Source: Clostridia bacterium (GTDB lineage Bacteria > Bacillota > Clostridia > Oscillospirales > CAG-382). Taken from it: a stretch of DNA of 37,207 bases. Shown one piece after another: positions 14,248-22,391 of this stretch. A program made the translations under genes and the position numbers. The DNA is taken from NCBI GenBank assembly GCA_017625615.1, contig JAGAKP010000028.1:1-37207 (forward strand), written 5' to 3'. The stretch's first letter is position 1, and each line of letters begins with the position of its first letter. The notes under the pieces are model-generated. The model did not search any database and was not told the origin of the DNA. It saw nothing but the letters and a program-made list of their open reading frames with translations.

Positions 14248-15597
14248 ATGCGCTTTTGGCAAAAGACGTATATCTTCACCCTCATTCTGTTCTTGCTCTG
14301 CTTGAACGGCGGCATAATGTCGCTTGCTGCGTATACTTACCGTCAAAGCGTTACCGCTACCGAAGCCACCGTTACTGCGGAACAGTATTATATCGCCCGT
14401 TCCTTTGAACGCGACCACATCGATCTCTTGTCGGCAGGAGAAAACGCAAGCCCCACCTTGCTTATGGAAACCTATGGAAACCATTATAAAGGCAAGGGGA
14501 TATTTCTCTCCTTTGAAAAGGACGGAAAAACCTTGTATTCTGATTTTACGGATAGCTTTTCAGTAAAGGACGACACACTCACACACAAAAAGCTGGACGG
14601 AAAAAGATACGTTTTTATTTCATCTTCTCTTTGCGACGGCCGATACAGATTTGTTTTTGCAAAAAACGTGGAGCAGCTCGACAAGGAGTTTTACTCCCTG
14701 ATTGCCGTATATTCTCTTACGGCGTTGGCGGTCTCCGCTTTTCTCGCCGTATGTCTGTTTTTTATTTTAAAACGCCTTTCCGTTCCGCTGGATAAGCTGA
14801 GAAGCGCGACCCAAAAAATAGAAAAGGGAGACTTTTCCGTAACCGTTGAGGAGAAGGGAAGAGATGAATTCTCTTTACTTGCCAAAAGCTTTAATTCTAT
14901 GCTTCATAAAATAAACGAGCAAATGGTGGCACTTGAAGCAGACGCGGAGAAAAAGCAAATGCTTGTGGACAATATGGCACACGAGCTGCGCACGCCGCTT
15001 ACTAGCATTCAGGGGTACGCAGAGTATCTTGAAAAAGCCGCAGTCACTGAGGAAAACCGAATTCTTGCGGCTAAATATATAGTTTCCGAATCGGTGCGCC
15101 TTAAAAAGATATCGGATATCCTGCTGGATACCGCTTATATCCGCGGCAACACCGTTACACAAACGCCCGTTGACCTTGGAAAGCTGCTTAAGGATACGGC
15201 AGACCGTCTGCAGCCCAAGGCTCAAAAATGCGGTGTAGAGCTTTTAACGGCGTGTGACGAAAGTATCGTAATGGGCGACGCCACGCTTTTATCAATGCTG
15301 TTTTATAACCTTGCGGATAACGCCGTCAAAGCCTGCAACGAAGGCGGTACGGTAAAGCTTACCTGCGCAGATAACAAAGCGGTAATATCCGATAACGGCA
15401 AGGGAATGACCGAAGAACAGCTTTTGCATATAACCGAGCCGTTTTACCGTACCGACCGTTCACGTTCCCGCGCTGAGGGCGGCGCAGGCCTTGGACTTGC
15501 CTTGTGCAAGCAGATAGCCCTTTCCCATAACGCCGATATTTCTTTTTCTTCCCGTATGGGAGAGGGAACGGAAATAACGGTAACTTTTACAACTTGA
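14248..15597 (+). CDS. Sensor histidine kinase
   Basis: The 449-residue product has a first transmembrane helix at about 8-28, an extracytoplasmic sensor of about 120 residues, and a second helix at about 150-174. A HAMP region (about 175-228) and a HisKA dimerisation domain with phospho-acceptor H245 in N-M-A-H-E-L-R-T-P-L follow. The HATPase part has N-box Y-N-L-A-D-N-A-V-K-A, G1 box S-D-N-G-K-G-M and G2 box G-G-A-G-L-G-L-A-L. All catalytic motifs are present. The sensor has no obvious Cys or metal motif from which to guess the signal. The regulator gene ends one base upstream. The last codons overlap a CAACTTGATTA element that may act on the next gene. Confidence 0.95.
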   Translation: MRFWQKTYIFTLILFLLCLNGGIMSLAAYTYRQSVTATEATVTAEQYYIARSFERDHIDLLSAGENASPTLLMETYGNHYKGKGIFLSFEKDGKTLYSDFTDSFSVKDDTLTHKKLDGKRYVFISSSLCDGRYRFVFAKNVEQLDKEFYSLIAVYSLTALAVSAFLAVCLFFILKRLSVPLDKLRSATQKIEKGDFSVTVEEKGRDEFSLLAKSFNSMLHKINEQMVALEADAEKKQMLVDNMAHELRTPLTSIQGYAEYLEKAAVTEENRILAAKYIVSESVRLKKISDILLDTAYIRGNTVTQTPVDLGKLLKDTADRLQPKAQKCGVELLTACDESIVMGDATLLSMLFYNLADNAVKACNEGGTVKLTCADNKAVISDNGKGMTEEQLLHITEPFYRTDRSRSRAEGGAGLGLALCKQIALSHNADISFSSRMGEGTEITVTFTT

Positions 15598-15639
15598 TTA
15601 TAAGTCGAACACAACTTTTTTATATCGTTACGGTAATAT
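15590..15639 (+). promoter_or_regulatory. Candidate regulator-controlled promoter for the lipoprotein gene
   Basis: CAACTTGATTA (15590), TAAGTCGAACA (15601) and CAACTTTTTTA (15612) sit in register at 11-bp pitch. TAATAT, a possible -10, is at 15634. The last CAACTT is 16 bp from this -10, the same spacing as at the regulator's own promoter. A 10-bp palindrome AGGTTAACCT (15648-15657) lies close to the expected transcription start. Confidence 0.45.
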
Positions 15640-15686
15640 ACCCATACAGGTTAACCTTGTAATAAAACCGAAACGGAGGACACGTT

Positions 15687-17267
15687 TTGAAAAGCAACAA
15701 AAGAATTACCCTTATAGCGGTCAGCCTTGTGCTTGTATCAGCAATGGTGCTCACCGGTTGTATGTACGCTCTTGCCGCCGACGTAGGCGATGAGAAGCCT
15801 TATACCTCGGACGATCTCGATACGAGCTTTACTCCGCCCGCCATTGAGGATGCTCCCACAACACAGCTTTCTATGCAGGAAAAGTATTCCGCATATCTCC
15901 ACGAATCCGAAGACGGCAAGTCCGTTACCGTATTCACGGCTTCACAGCTCGAGGCGCTTCTTTCCGTAAGAGAAGCAGGTAAGCGCAACCCCTTGTCTTA
16001 TGACGAGGTGCTGTTTATCATCAACGATTCTGCTCGTATTTATTCCGCATACGACCGTATCGTTCTTGATCCTTCTCTTGCAAGCAGATTGGATATAAAC
16101 CTTTATTCCTTGACTGATAACGGAATTATCACCACTTGCAAGCCCGATTCCGATTATAACTACAGCAAGATGGTCAGAGATATTTATTCCATTATCATCT
16201 ACCGTCTGTACGCTCTGGATTCGGGACTTGCACATATGTATTTCGGCTCTCTCTGGAATCACGAAACCATGACTGCGGAGCATATGTTCAGCTACGAAGG
16301 CGACGGTATTAACGATCGTGAAAACTTCTTCATGACCAAAAACTGGTTCGTTCTGTCTCTTGACGGCGGCACGGAGATCGGCGCCGAATATAACCGCAGA
16401 TTATCTGAAGAATATTCCGCTCTCGCATCCGAGCATATGGCAATGTCAAATCCCGATCCCGACTTCGTATTCGATTTCGAGGGAAATTCCATTTCCGCAC
16501 CTTATTTTATAATCGAATCTCCTCTTGTGGACGATTCCTATAACTACAGATACGTTGATGCATATAAAATGTATCACATCGGCGAGGATGCAGCTACCCA
16601 TTCCACTTTGTATCCCACCGCAGAGCTCAGCGCTCTGAAGCGCGATGGTTATTTTGACAGAGTCTTTAATTTCCCCGTTGAAAGCGTTACCATTCACGCA
16701 GGCGATTACTCTCAGTATCAGGTATGCTCCGAGCTTTCCGAAGAAGACAAGGCGGATCTTATTGCCATACTCAACTGCGATACTCCTTGGGAAAGCGGAC
16801 TTTCTCTCGATCCCGTTATATGCAGATTCAATCTGGACGGAGCGGGCTTTAACTACAGAGACGGAATTATTTATTCCACCTCCCGCACCTATCTGCCTCT
16901 CACTGCAGAACAGAATGAGATAGTAGCGGCTATAGCGGAAAAATACGATAATTACTTTAACGTTTATTACGGCGAGGTAGAAAAAATTGAATTTTACCCC
17001 TTCAACCCCTTCGTTCGGGATGAGCTTGTCTGGCCGACGGAGATCACCGACGAAGAATTCGACAGAATAAGCGAAATCATCACCCGCGACGGTCCTTGGG
17101 AAAAGCGTGATTACGATTCCCACGAGATCACCGCACGTTTACAGATAAACGGACGCGGCTTTAACTACAGCGTAGACAGGATCTACGACACCGCAGGCGG
17201 TATGCTGATGCTCACCGAGGAAGAATGCGCTTTCTTTAATTCACTTATAGAAAAGTATTCCGAATAG
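15687..17267 (+). CDS. Lipoprotein with a duplicated C-terminal module
   Basis: The 526-residue product starts with a basic n-region and hydrophobic core ending in a lipobox V-L-T-G-C, so Cys25 should be lipidated after signal peptidase II cleavage. A Pro/Thr-rich linker and a large domain of unknown fold follow. The C-terminal 196 residues are two diverged copies (331-430 and 431-526) sharing T/G-P-W-E, the strand R-x-x-x-x-G-x-G-F-N-Y and L-T-x-E-x-x, and ending in an E-K-Y helix. I recognise no named family. The TTG start at 15687 is fixed by ACGGAGGA 6 bases upstream. The adjacent two-component operon and the shared repeat element suggest it is a regulon member and perhaps an envelope sensor or chaperone (inference). 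Confidence 0.82.
   Translation: MKSNKRITLIAVSLVLVSAMVLTGCMYALAADVGDEKPYTSDDLDTSFTPPAIEDAPTTQLSMQEKYSAYLHESEDGKSVTVFTASQLEALLSVREAGKRNPLSYDEVLFIINDSARIYSAYDRIVLDPSLASRLDINLYSLTDNGIITTCKPDSDYNYSKMVRDIYSIIIYRLYALDSGLAHMYFGSLWNHETMTAEHMFSYEGDGINDRENFFMTKNWFVLSLDGGTEIGAEYNRRLSEEYSALASEHMAMSNPDPDFVFDFEGNSISAPYFIIESPLVDDSYNYRYVDAYKMYHIGEDAATHSTLYPTAELSALKRDGYFDRVFNFPVESVTIHAGDYSQYQVCSELSEEDKADLIAILNCDTPWESGLSLDPVICRFNLDGAGFNYRDGIIYSTSRTYLPLTAEQNEIVAAIAEKYDNYFNVYYGEVEKIEFYPFNPFVRDELVWPTEITDEEFDRISEIITRDGPWEKRDYDSHEITARLQINGRGFNYSVDRIYDTAGGMLMLTEEECAFFNSLIEKYSE
16677..17264 (+). repeat. Internal duplication in the lipoprotein gene
   Basis: Two modules of about 96-100 residues (bases 16677-16976 and 16977-17264) align at P-W-E, G-x-G-F-N-Y, I-Y-x-T and the terminal E-K-Y. 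DNA identity looks low, so the duplication is old. Confidence 0.65.
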
Positions 17268-17296
17268 TCTTTTTCACTCCTTTTTGAATAACCGAT

Positions 17297-17327
17297 AAAG
17301 CCCGTGGATTTTTTGTCCTCGGGCTTT
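17297..17327 (+). terminator. Terminator after the lipoprotein gene
   Basis: AAAGCCCG and CGGGCTTT form the outer stem. GGA/TCC continues it after one T-T mismatch, around a T-rich loop. The T-tract after the hairpin is short. Confidence 0.65.
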
Positions 17328-17345
17328 GTCATATAAACTTTTCTC

Positions 17346-17374
17346 TTGAAAGAAGGGGGATTTAGTGATATACT
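17346..17374 (+). promoter_or_regulatory. Housekeeping sigma promoter for the lysozyme operon
   Basis: TTGAAA (17346-17351), a 17-bp spacer and TATACT (17369-17374) with an extended -10 TG. The block GTGATATACTG is identical to that of the hup promoter. The gene start is 29 bases downstream of the -10. Confidence 0.78.
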
Positions 17375-17402
17375 GTGTAAAACCTTTCTTTACGGAGGAA
17401 AA

Positions 17403-18155
17403 ATGAAAAAGAAAATAATATTGTTTTCCGTAATTTCCGTTCTGCCGGTTGCTGTAGCAGGCTTTGTTACAGCTTTTCTCTTTTGGAACGGAATAATACT
17501 TTTCAATAACCCCTCCGAAACCGAATTTCCCGTAAGAGGTATCGACGTTTCCCATTATCAGGGCGAGATCGATTGGAGCGTTATTGCAGAGCAGAATATA
17601 TCCTTTGCCTTTGTAAAAGCAACCGAGGGAAGCACTTACGTTGATAAAACCTTTCCATATAACTTTTCTTCTGCGCGGGAAAAGGGTATCCCCGTGGGAG
17701 CATACCACTTTTTCAGCTACGACAGCAGCGGAAAAGCACAAGCTGAAAACTTTATTAAAAACGTTATTCCCTTTGACGGAATGCTTCCACCCGTAATCGA
17801 TATCGAGTTTTACGGCAACAAGGAAGAAGATCCTCCCTCAAAAGAAGCGGTTGACACAGAGCTTGCCGCTTTCATTTCCGCAATCGAAAAGCATTACGGA
17901 TTAAAGCCCATTCTTTACGCTACCGAAATTACCTACGAGCTATATCTTGCCGACGATTACGCGGAATACGATATATGGATACGCAACGTAACGGGCACGC
18001 CTTCTCTTTCCGACGGAAGAGAATGGACCTTCTGGCAATACACCAACCGCGGCAGGCTCGACGGATATGCGGGCGAAGAAGAATTTATAGATATAAACGT
18101 CTATAAGGGCAGTAAAGAAGATTTTGCAAATTATCCCAAATATACCGAGGAGTAA
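17403..18155 (+). CDS. GH25 family lysozyme, membrane-anchored
   Basis: GH25 enzymes cleave the beta-1,4 bond between N-acetylmuramic acid and N-acetylglucosamine in peptidoglycan. The 250-residue product has an N-terminal hydrophobic segment (about 4-34) acting as signal anchor. One GH25 domain (about 45-245) shows R-G-I-D-V-S-H-Y-Q-G with D48, F-A-F-V-K-A-T-E-G, and V-G-A-Y-H-F-F. The catalytic D-I-E (D133, E135) is in P-V-I-D-I-E, and W-T-F-W-Q-Y-T follows. No cell-wall-binding repeats are present. The ATG at 17403 follows ACGGAGGAA; an earlier in-frame TTG at 17346 is inside the promoter and is rejected. It heads a three-gene unit with ygjV-like and a small membrane gene. Confidence 0.93.
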   Translation: MKKKIILFSVISVLPVAVAGFVTAFLFWNGIILFNNPSETEFPVRGIDVSHYQGEIDWSVIAEQNISFAFVKATEGSTYVDKTFPYNFSSAREKGIPVGAYHFFSYDSSGKAQAENFIKNVIPFDGMLPPVIDIEFYGNKEEDPPSKEAVDTELAAFISAIEKHYGLKPILYATEITYELYLADDYAEYDIWIRNVTGTPSLSDGREWTFWQYTNRGRLDGYAGEEEFIDINVYKGSKEDFANYPKYTEE

Positions 18156-18158
18156 AAA

Positions 18159-18710
18159 ATGGAACCTTTAGAAATTATCGCGCAAGCCTTAAGCATCATA
18201 GGAATGCTGTGTAACGTGCTTTCCTTTCAGCAAAAGGCGCAAAAGCGCGTTATAGCCTTTCAGCTTGTGGGCGCCACTATGTTTATGGCAAGCTATCTTT
18301 TGCTTGGCGCATACGTCGGTGCACTGCTTAATTTCGTAGCCATTATACGGGCGATAATTTATATGCATAAGCAGAAATTCAATTCCGAGCATATCGCGTG
18401 GCTTATAGGCTTTACCGTTGTATATCTCCTTTCCTACGTTCTCACCTTTACCGTGTTCGGAAAAGAGTTTAACGTCCTTAACGGTATAGTTGAATTTTTG
18501 CCTATCATCGGTATGGTTGCAACCACCGTAAGCTTCCGTTTGAAGGATGCCGCATCCGTCCGCAAGCTCGGACTTATCAGCGTGCCTTCTTGGTTTACTT
18601 ATAATATCTTCAATTTCTCCATCGGCGGACTTATCTGCGAAATATTCTGTTGCTGTTCAATAATCATCGGAATGATACGCCTTGACAGAAAGAAAAAAGA
18701 GGTAAAGTGA
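18159..18710 (+). CDS. YgjV-family inner membrane protein
   Basis: The 183-residue product is almost wholly hydrophobic with five or six likely transmembrane helices. It shows the family pattern of an early G-M-L-C-N-V-L-S-F-Q-Q-K segment, then R-V-I-A-F-Q-L-V-G-A, L-N-F-V-A-I-I-R and a late S-V-P-S-W-F-T-Y-N-I. Proteins of this family have no established function. It starts 3 bases after the lysozyme stop, with GAGGAG upstream, and its TGA overlaps the next ATG. Translational coupling with a lysozyme hints at an envelope role, but that is only context. Confidence 0.78.
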   Translation: MEPLEIIAQALSIIGMLCNVLSFQQKAQKRVIAFQLVGATMFMASYLLLGAYVGALLNFVAIIRAIIYMHKQKFNSEHIAWLIGFTVVYLLSYVLTFTVFGKEFNVLNGIVEFLPIIGMVATTVSFRLKDAASVRKLGLISVPSWFTYNIFNFSIGGLICEIFCCCSIIIGMIRLDRKKKEVK

Positions 18711-19030
18711 TGGAAGCTGTTTTGGAGATTATATGCGAAATTTTCGGCGAAGTGTTTTTAGAAATCATATGCGGTATTCTTGGTTATATCGCAAAAGGCT
18801 ATCTGCCTAAAAAATTCATAAAACGCGAACACAAAAAGCTTAAGACTGTAGTAGCAATTATGAGTATTTCGGAGTTTTTAGCTTTACTTACTGCAGTTAT
18901 TATGCTTATAGTAAACGACGGAAGAAGCATTTTCGGCTGGATTTTGCTCTCTTTGTCGGTGGTGTATATCGTCCTCGGTATCATACTCGCCCTTTTAAGA
19001 AAAATTCGCTTTTATGATTTCGATGAATAA
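18710..19030 (+). CDS. Small membrane protein of unknown function
   Basis: The 106-residue product has an N-terminal hydrophobic/amphipathic helix (about 3-26), a basic loop (K-K-F-I-K-R-E-H-K-K), two transmembrane helices at about 45-64 and 74-96, and a short charged tail. I recognise no family. The ATG at 18710 overlaps the ygjV-like stop (TGATG) and has AAGAGG 7 bases upstream; a GTG at 18707 would add one residue. A terminator follows within 6 bases. Confidence 0.75.
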   Translation: MEAVLEIICEIFGEVFLEIICGILGYIAKGYLPKKFIKREHKKLKTVVAIMSISEFLALLTAVIMLIVNDGRSIFGWILLSLSVVYIVLGIILALLRKIRFYDFDE

Positions 19031-19035
19031 AAAGG

Positions 19036-19063
19036 AAGCTGTCCGTTTCGGACAGCTTTTGTG
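19036..19063. terminator. Bidirectional terminator between convergent operons
   Basis: AAGCTGTCC/GGACAGCTT stem with GTTTC loop. TTTTGTGCTTTT follows on the plus strand and CCTTTTTATTC on the minus strand. It serves the lysozyme unit and the his operon, which ends at 19071. Confidence 0.88.
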
Positions 19064-19070
19064 CTTTTAT

Positions 19071-19718
19071 TCAGGTCATTTTTTCCTGTTTAACCTTTTT
19101 ATCTATTACGTGACGGGATGCAAGCTCGTTTTTGATATCGTCAACGGTTATGCCCATCTCCACCATCAGCACCATTACGTGGTACGCAAGGTCTGCTATT
19201 TCATATACCGTGTCACGCTTATCGTCTGCCTTTCCGGCGATAATGACCTCAGTGGTCTCCTCGCCCACCTTTTTCAGTATCTTATCAATACCCTTCTGAA
19301 ACAAATAAGTCGTATAAGAGCCTTCGGGCATTTTTTCTTTTCTGTCTGTAAGAAGCTCATATAAACCGTTCATGGAAAATGGAGTTGCCTCCTCGGAAAG
19401 GAGCAGGGGAGCGGTAAAGCAGGAGTCCGTGCCCGTGTGGCAGGCGGGACCGTCCTTGTTCACCTTTATTACCAACGCATCCTTGTCGCAATCCGCGGTT
19501 ATGGATACTATGTGCTGATAATTACCGCTGGTCTCACCCTTAAGCCATAAGCACTGACGTGAACGGCTGTAAAAGCAGGTCAGTCTTTTTTTCATTGAAA
19601 TCTCAAGGCTTTCCTTGTTCATATATGCAAGGGTAAGTACGTCTCCGCTTGCGTTATCCACGACTATTGCGGGAATAAGGCCCTTTTCGTCAAATTTAAG
19701 CTCATTTATGTTTACCAT
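19071..19718 (-). CDS. hisI: HisIE: phosphoribosyl-AMP cyclohydrolase / phosphoribosyl-ATP pyrophosphatase
   Basis: This bifunctional enzyme catalyses steps 2 and 3 of histidine synthesis. The 215-residue product has an N-terminal cyclohydrolase domain (about 1-110) with the zinc/magnesium signature D-C-D-K-D-A-L and G-P-A-C-H-T-G-T-D-S-C-F. A C-terminal all-helical MazG-like pyrophosphatase domain (about 115-205) has K-K-V-G-E-E-T-T-E-V-I-I-A and E-I-A-D-L-A-Y-H. The length is normal for fused HisIE. It is the last gene of the his operon and overlaps hisF by one base. Confidence 0.95.
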   Translation of the reverse strand: MVNINELKFDEKGLIPAIVVDNASGDVLTLAYMNKESLEISMKKRLTCFYSRSRQCLWLKGETSGNYQHIVSITADCDKDALVIKVNKDGPACHTGTDSCFTAPLLLSEEATPFSMNGLYELLTDRKEKMPEGSYTTYLFQKGIDKILKKVGEETTEVIIAGKADDKRDTVYEIADLAYHVMVLMVEMGITVDDIKNELASRHVIDKKVKQEKMT

Positions 19719-20476
19719 TATAATCTCACCTCAATATTATTATCGCGCAGTGTCTTTTTAAGATCGGGTATTTTTACCTCTCCGAAATGGAATATGGATG
19801 CGGCAAGTCCTGCGTCCACCTTTGGAAGTGCGTTGAACAGATCCACGAAGTCCTGTTTTTTTCCCGCACCGCCGGAAGCGATAACTGGCACGGTAACTGC
19901 ATTGCATACCGCCTCAAGCATCTCAAGGTCAAATCCGTTTTTCACACCGTCGGTATCGATAGAGTTGACCACAACCTCGCCCGCGCCGTTGGCAACGCAT
20001 TTTTTTATCCAGCTTATAGCCTCCATTCCCGTGTTTTCTCTGCCGCCCTTGGCAAATACTCGGAAAACACCGTCAACACGCTTTATATCAACGGAAAGGA
20101 CGACGCACTGGTCGCCGTATTTTCTTGCGGCGGCGCTTACTAAAGACGGATCCTTTATGGCACCGGAATTAACGCTTACCTTGTCCGCACCGCATTTAAG
20201 CACGCGGTCAAAATCGTCGGTGGTGTTAATACCGCCGCCAACCGTCAGCGGAATAAATATGGTGCTTGCAACCTCAGTCAGAATATCCGTAAAAAGCTGT
20301 CTTCCCTCCGCGGAAGCGGTAATATCGTAGAACACAAGCTCGTCAGCAAGATTGTCGCTGTAATATTTTGCGAGGGAAACGGGAGAGGACACATCCGTCA
20401 GCCCTTCGAAATTAACTCCCTTGACCACTCTTCCGTTTTTAACGTCAAGGCAGGGGATAATACGCTTCGTTATCAT
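19718..20476 (-). CDS. hisF: HisF: imidazole glycerol phosphate synthase cyclase subunit
   Basis: HisF pairs with HisH to turn PRFAR and glutamine-derived ammonia into imidazole glycerol phosphate and AICAR. The 252-residue TIM barrel starts I-I-P-C-L-D-V-K-N-G-R-V-V-K-G, with catalytic D11. The second catalytic Asp sits in V-V-L-S-V-D-I-K near residue 130, and phosphate loops G-G-G-I and A-S-G-G-A-G are present. It overlaps hisA by 4 bases and hisIE by one base. Confidence 0.97.
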   Translation of the reverse strand: MITKRIIPCLDVKNGRVVKGVNFEGLTDVSSPVSLAKYYSDNLADELVFYDITASAEGRQLFTDILTEVASTIFIPLTVGGGINTTDDFDRVLKCGADKVSVNSGAIKDPSLVSAAARKYGDQCVVLSVDIKRVDGVFRVFAKGGRENTGMEAISWIKKCVANGAGEVVVNSIDTDGVKNGFDLEMLEAVCNAVTVPVIASGGAGKKQDFVDLFNALPKVDAGLAASIFHFGEVKIPDLKKTLRDNNIEVRL

Positions 20477-21186
20477 TTCGCCACCTCGATCGCTTCCTTC
20501 AGGTCAATGGCGCCGGTGTAATATGCTTTTCCGATAATGGCGCCGTATACGTTCATTTCCGCAAGCGCCTTTACGTCCTCGATAGAGGAAACTCCGCCCG
20601 AAGCCACCAGCTTTACTTTAAATGATTCGGATAACTGCTTGTACAGCATTCTGTTGGTACCTTGCATCGCGCCGTCCTTTGATATGTCGGTGCAAATAAT
20701 GCAGTCAACGCCAAGCTCGCTCATTTCGCCAAAAAATTGGTCTGCGCTCTTTTCGGAAACCTCCGTCCAGCCCTTTATTGCAACGTATCCGTCCTTAAGG
20801 TCAACTCCCACGGCAACCTTGCTTCCGTATTGAGCAATAGCGGCTTTTAAAAATTCGGTATCCGTCACTGCAGCAGTGCCAAGAATAACCCTGTCAACTC
20901 CCGTGTCGATATATTCCTTTACGGTATCCATATTCCGTATACCGCCGCCCACCTCAACAAATCCGTTAAAGATTACGCAAATATCACGTATTACGGAAGT
21001 ATTTGCAGGCACGCCCGTTTTTGCACCCTCAAGGTCAACGAGATGTATATGAGTGGCTCCCGCATTTTTAAAAGCGTCGGCAACCTGCAGGGGGTATTCG
21101 TTGTAAACTGTCATTTGGTTGTAATCGCCCTTGTACAGACGGACAGCCTTTCCGCCGTAAAGGTCGATAGCAGGGAATACGTTCAT
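20473..21186 (-). CDS. hisA: HisA: ProFAR isomerase
   Basis: HisA opens the ribose of ProFAR by an Amadori rearrangement to give PRFAR. The 237-residue half-barrel homologue of HisF has catalytic D8 in F-P-A-I-D-L-Y-G-G-K and D129 in V-G-V-D-L-K-D-G. Phosphate motifs V-G-G-G-I-R and V-A-S-G-G-V are intact. It lies 3 bases from hisH and overlaps hisF by 4 bases, the usual order in Firmicutes. Confidence 0.97.
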   Translation of the reverse strand: MNVFPAIDLYGGKAVRLYKGDYNQMTVYNEYPLQVADAFKNAGATHIHLVDLEGAKTGVPANTSVIRDICVIFNGFVEVGGGIRNMDTVKEYIDTGVDRVILGTAAVTDTEFLKAAIAQYGSKVAVGVDLKDGYVAIKGWTEVSEKSADQFFGEMSELGVDCIICTDISKDGAMQGTNRMLYKQLSESFKVKLVASGGVSSIEDVKALAEMNVYGAIIGKAYYTGAIDLKEAIEVAK

Positions 21187-21189
21187 ATT

Positions 21190-21804
21190 TTATGCCTTTC
21201 CGTAACAAAACGCTTTAAGTATCTTAAGTCCCGCCTCGCCGCTTTTTTCGGGGTGGAACTGACAACCGTAAATATTTTCCTTTTCTACCGCTGCCGTAAC
21301 CGCCATACCGTATTCGGTAACGGCAGCAAGAGAATCCTCGCAGTTTTCCGCACAGAAGGAGTGAACGAAGTATACGTGCTCACCCTCGTTCGTGTTGGCA
21401 AACAGCCTGCTTTCGGGCTTGCAAAGGTGAAGCTTGTTCCAACCCATGTGGGGAAGCTTAAGTCCGTTTACTTTGCCGTACATGGGTACGACCTGACCCT
21501 TTAACAGACCGAGCCCCTCGTGCTCACCGTATTCGTAACTTTTTTCAAAAAGTAATTGCATTCCAAGGCATATTCCCAAAAGAGGCACTCCCTTTTCCGC
21601 CTGAGATATAACGAATTTATCAAGCCCCGTGGAGCATAGCTTGTCCGCCGCATCGCCAAAGGCTCCCACGCCGGGAAGAATAAGCTTTTCTGCCTTTAAA
21701 AGTTCCTTTTCCTCACCCGAAACGAAGACGTCCGCGCCTACCGCTTTAAAGGACGAGGTAAGGGAAAACAGATTTCCCACACCGTAATCAATAATTCCGA
21801 TCAT
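21190..21804 (-). CDS. hisH: HisH: imidazole glycerol phosphate synthase glutaminase subunit
   Basis: HisH releases ammonia from glutamine and channels it through the HisF barrel. The 204-residue class I amidotransferase has the triad C79 (L-L-G-I-C-L-G-M-Q), H184 and E186 (C-Q-F-H-P-E-K-S-G). The N-terminal I-D-Y-G-V-G-N-L and P-G-V-G-A-F-G oxyanion region are normal. It overlaps hisB by one base. Confidence 0.97.
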   Translation of the reverse strand: MIGIIDYGVGNLFSLTSSFKAVGADVFVSGEEKELLKAEKLILPGVGAFGDAADKLCSTGLDKFVISQAEKGVPLLGICLGMQLLFEKSYEYGEHEGLGLLKGQVVPMYGKVNGLKLPHMGWNKLHLCKPESRLFANTNEGEHVYFVHSFCAENCEDSLAAVTEYGMAVTAAVEKENIYGCQFHPEKSGEAGLKILKAFCYGKA

Positions 21805-22391
21805 TATAAAACTCCCTTTGTAGAGGGTATTTCGTTCTTTGCGGCGTTATCTATGGCGACCGCCGCCTTTAAAGTACGCGCTACTGATTTGAAGGCACCC
21901 TCCGCTATGTGGTGAGAGTTCGTACCCTCAAGCTTTCGAATATGCAGACTCATCTGACAGTTGCGCACAAACCCAAGGAAAAACTCCTGCACAAGCTCCG
22001 AATCAAAGGAGCCTATCTTTTGCGCGGGGATATCAAGATCGTAGCACAGACAGCATCTGCCGGAAATATCCGCGGCGGTAAGAATAAGCGCTTCGTCCAT
22101 TGGGAGAATAAAATGCCCGTAACGGGTAATTCCTCTCTTTTCCCCAAGAGCCTTTTCAAATGCCTGACCGAGACATATACCGATATCCTCAACGGTGTGG
22201 TGGAAATCCACGTCCGTATCACCGATACATTTCACCGTAAGATCAAATCTGCCGTGGGAAGCAAAGAGAGTAAGCATGTGGTTAAGAAAACCGCAGCCCG
22301 TGTCAATATCGCTTTTTCCAGTACCGTCAAGGTTAAGGGTAAGAAGTATATCCGTTTCCTTTGTTTTTCTTTGTATTTCCGCGTATCTCAT
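21804..22391 (-). CDS. hisB: HisB: imidazoleglycerol-phosphate dehydratase
   Basis: HisB dehydrates imidazole glycerol phosphate to imidazole acetol phosphate. The 195-residue monofunctional form has the two manganese-binding repeats, including F-L-N-H-M-L, D-F-H-H-T-V-E-D and N-S-H-H-I-A-E. There is no fused histidinol-phosphatase domain, and no separate phosphatase gene occurs in the operon. It overlaps both neighbours by one base. Confidence 0.96.
   Translation of the reverse strand: MRYAEIQRKTKETDILLTLNLDGTGKSDIDTGCGFLNHMLTLFASHGRFDLTVKCIGDTDVDFHHTVEDIGICLGQAFEKALGEKRGITRYGHFILPMDEALILTAADISGRCCLCYDLDIPAQKIGSFDSELVQEFFLGFVRNCQMSLHIRKLEGTNSHHIAEGAFKSVARTLKAAVAIDNAAKNEIPSTKGVL

Noticed and set aside
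17346..17402. Extended N-terminus of the lysozyme from a TTG codon
   Set aside because: The stretch contains the promoter; the ATG at 17403 has an excellent ribosome binding site.
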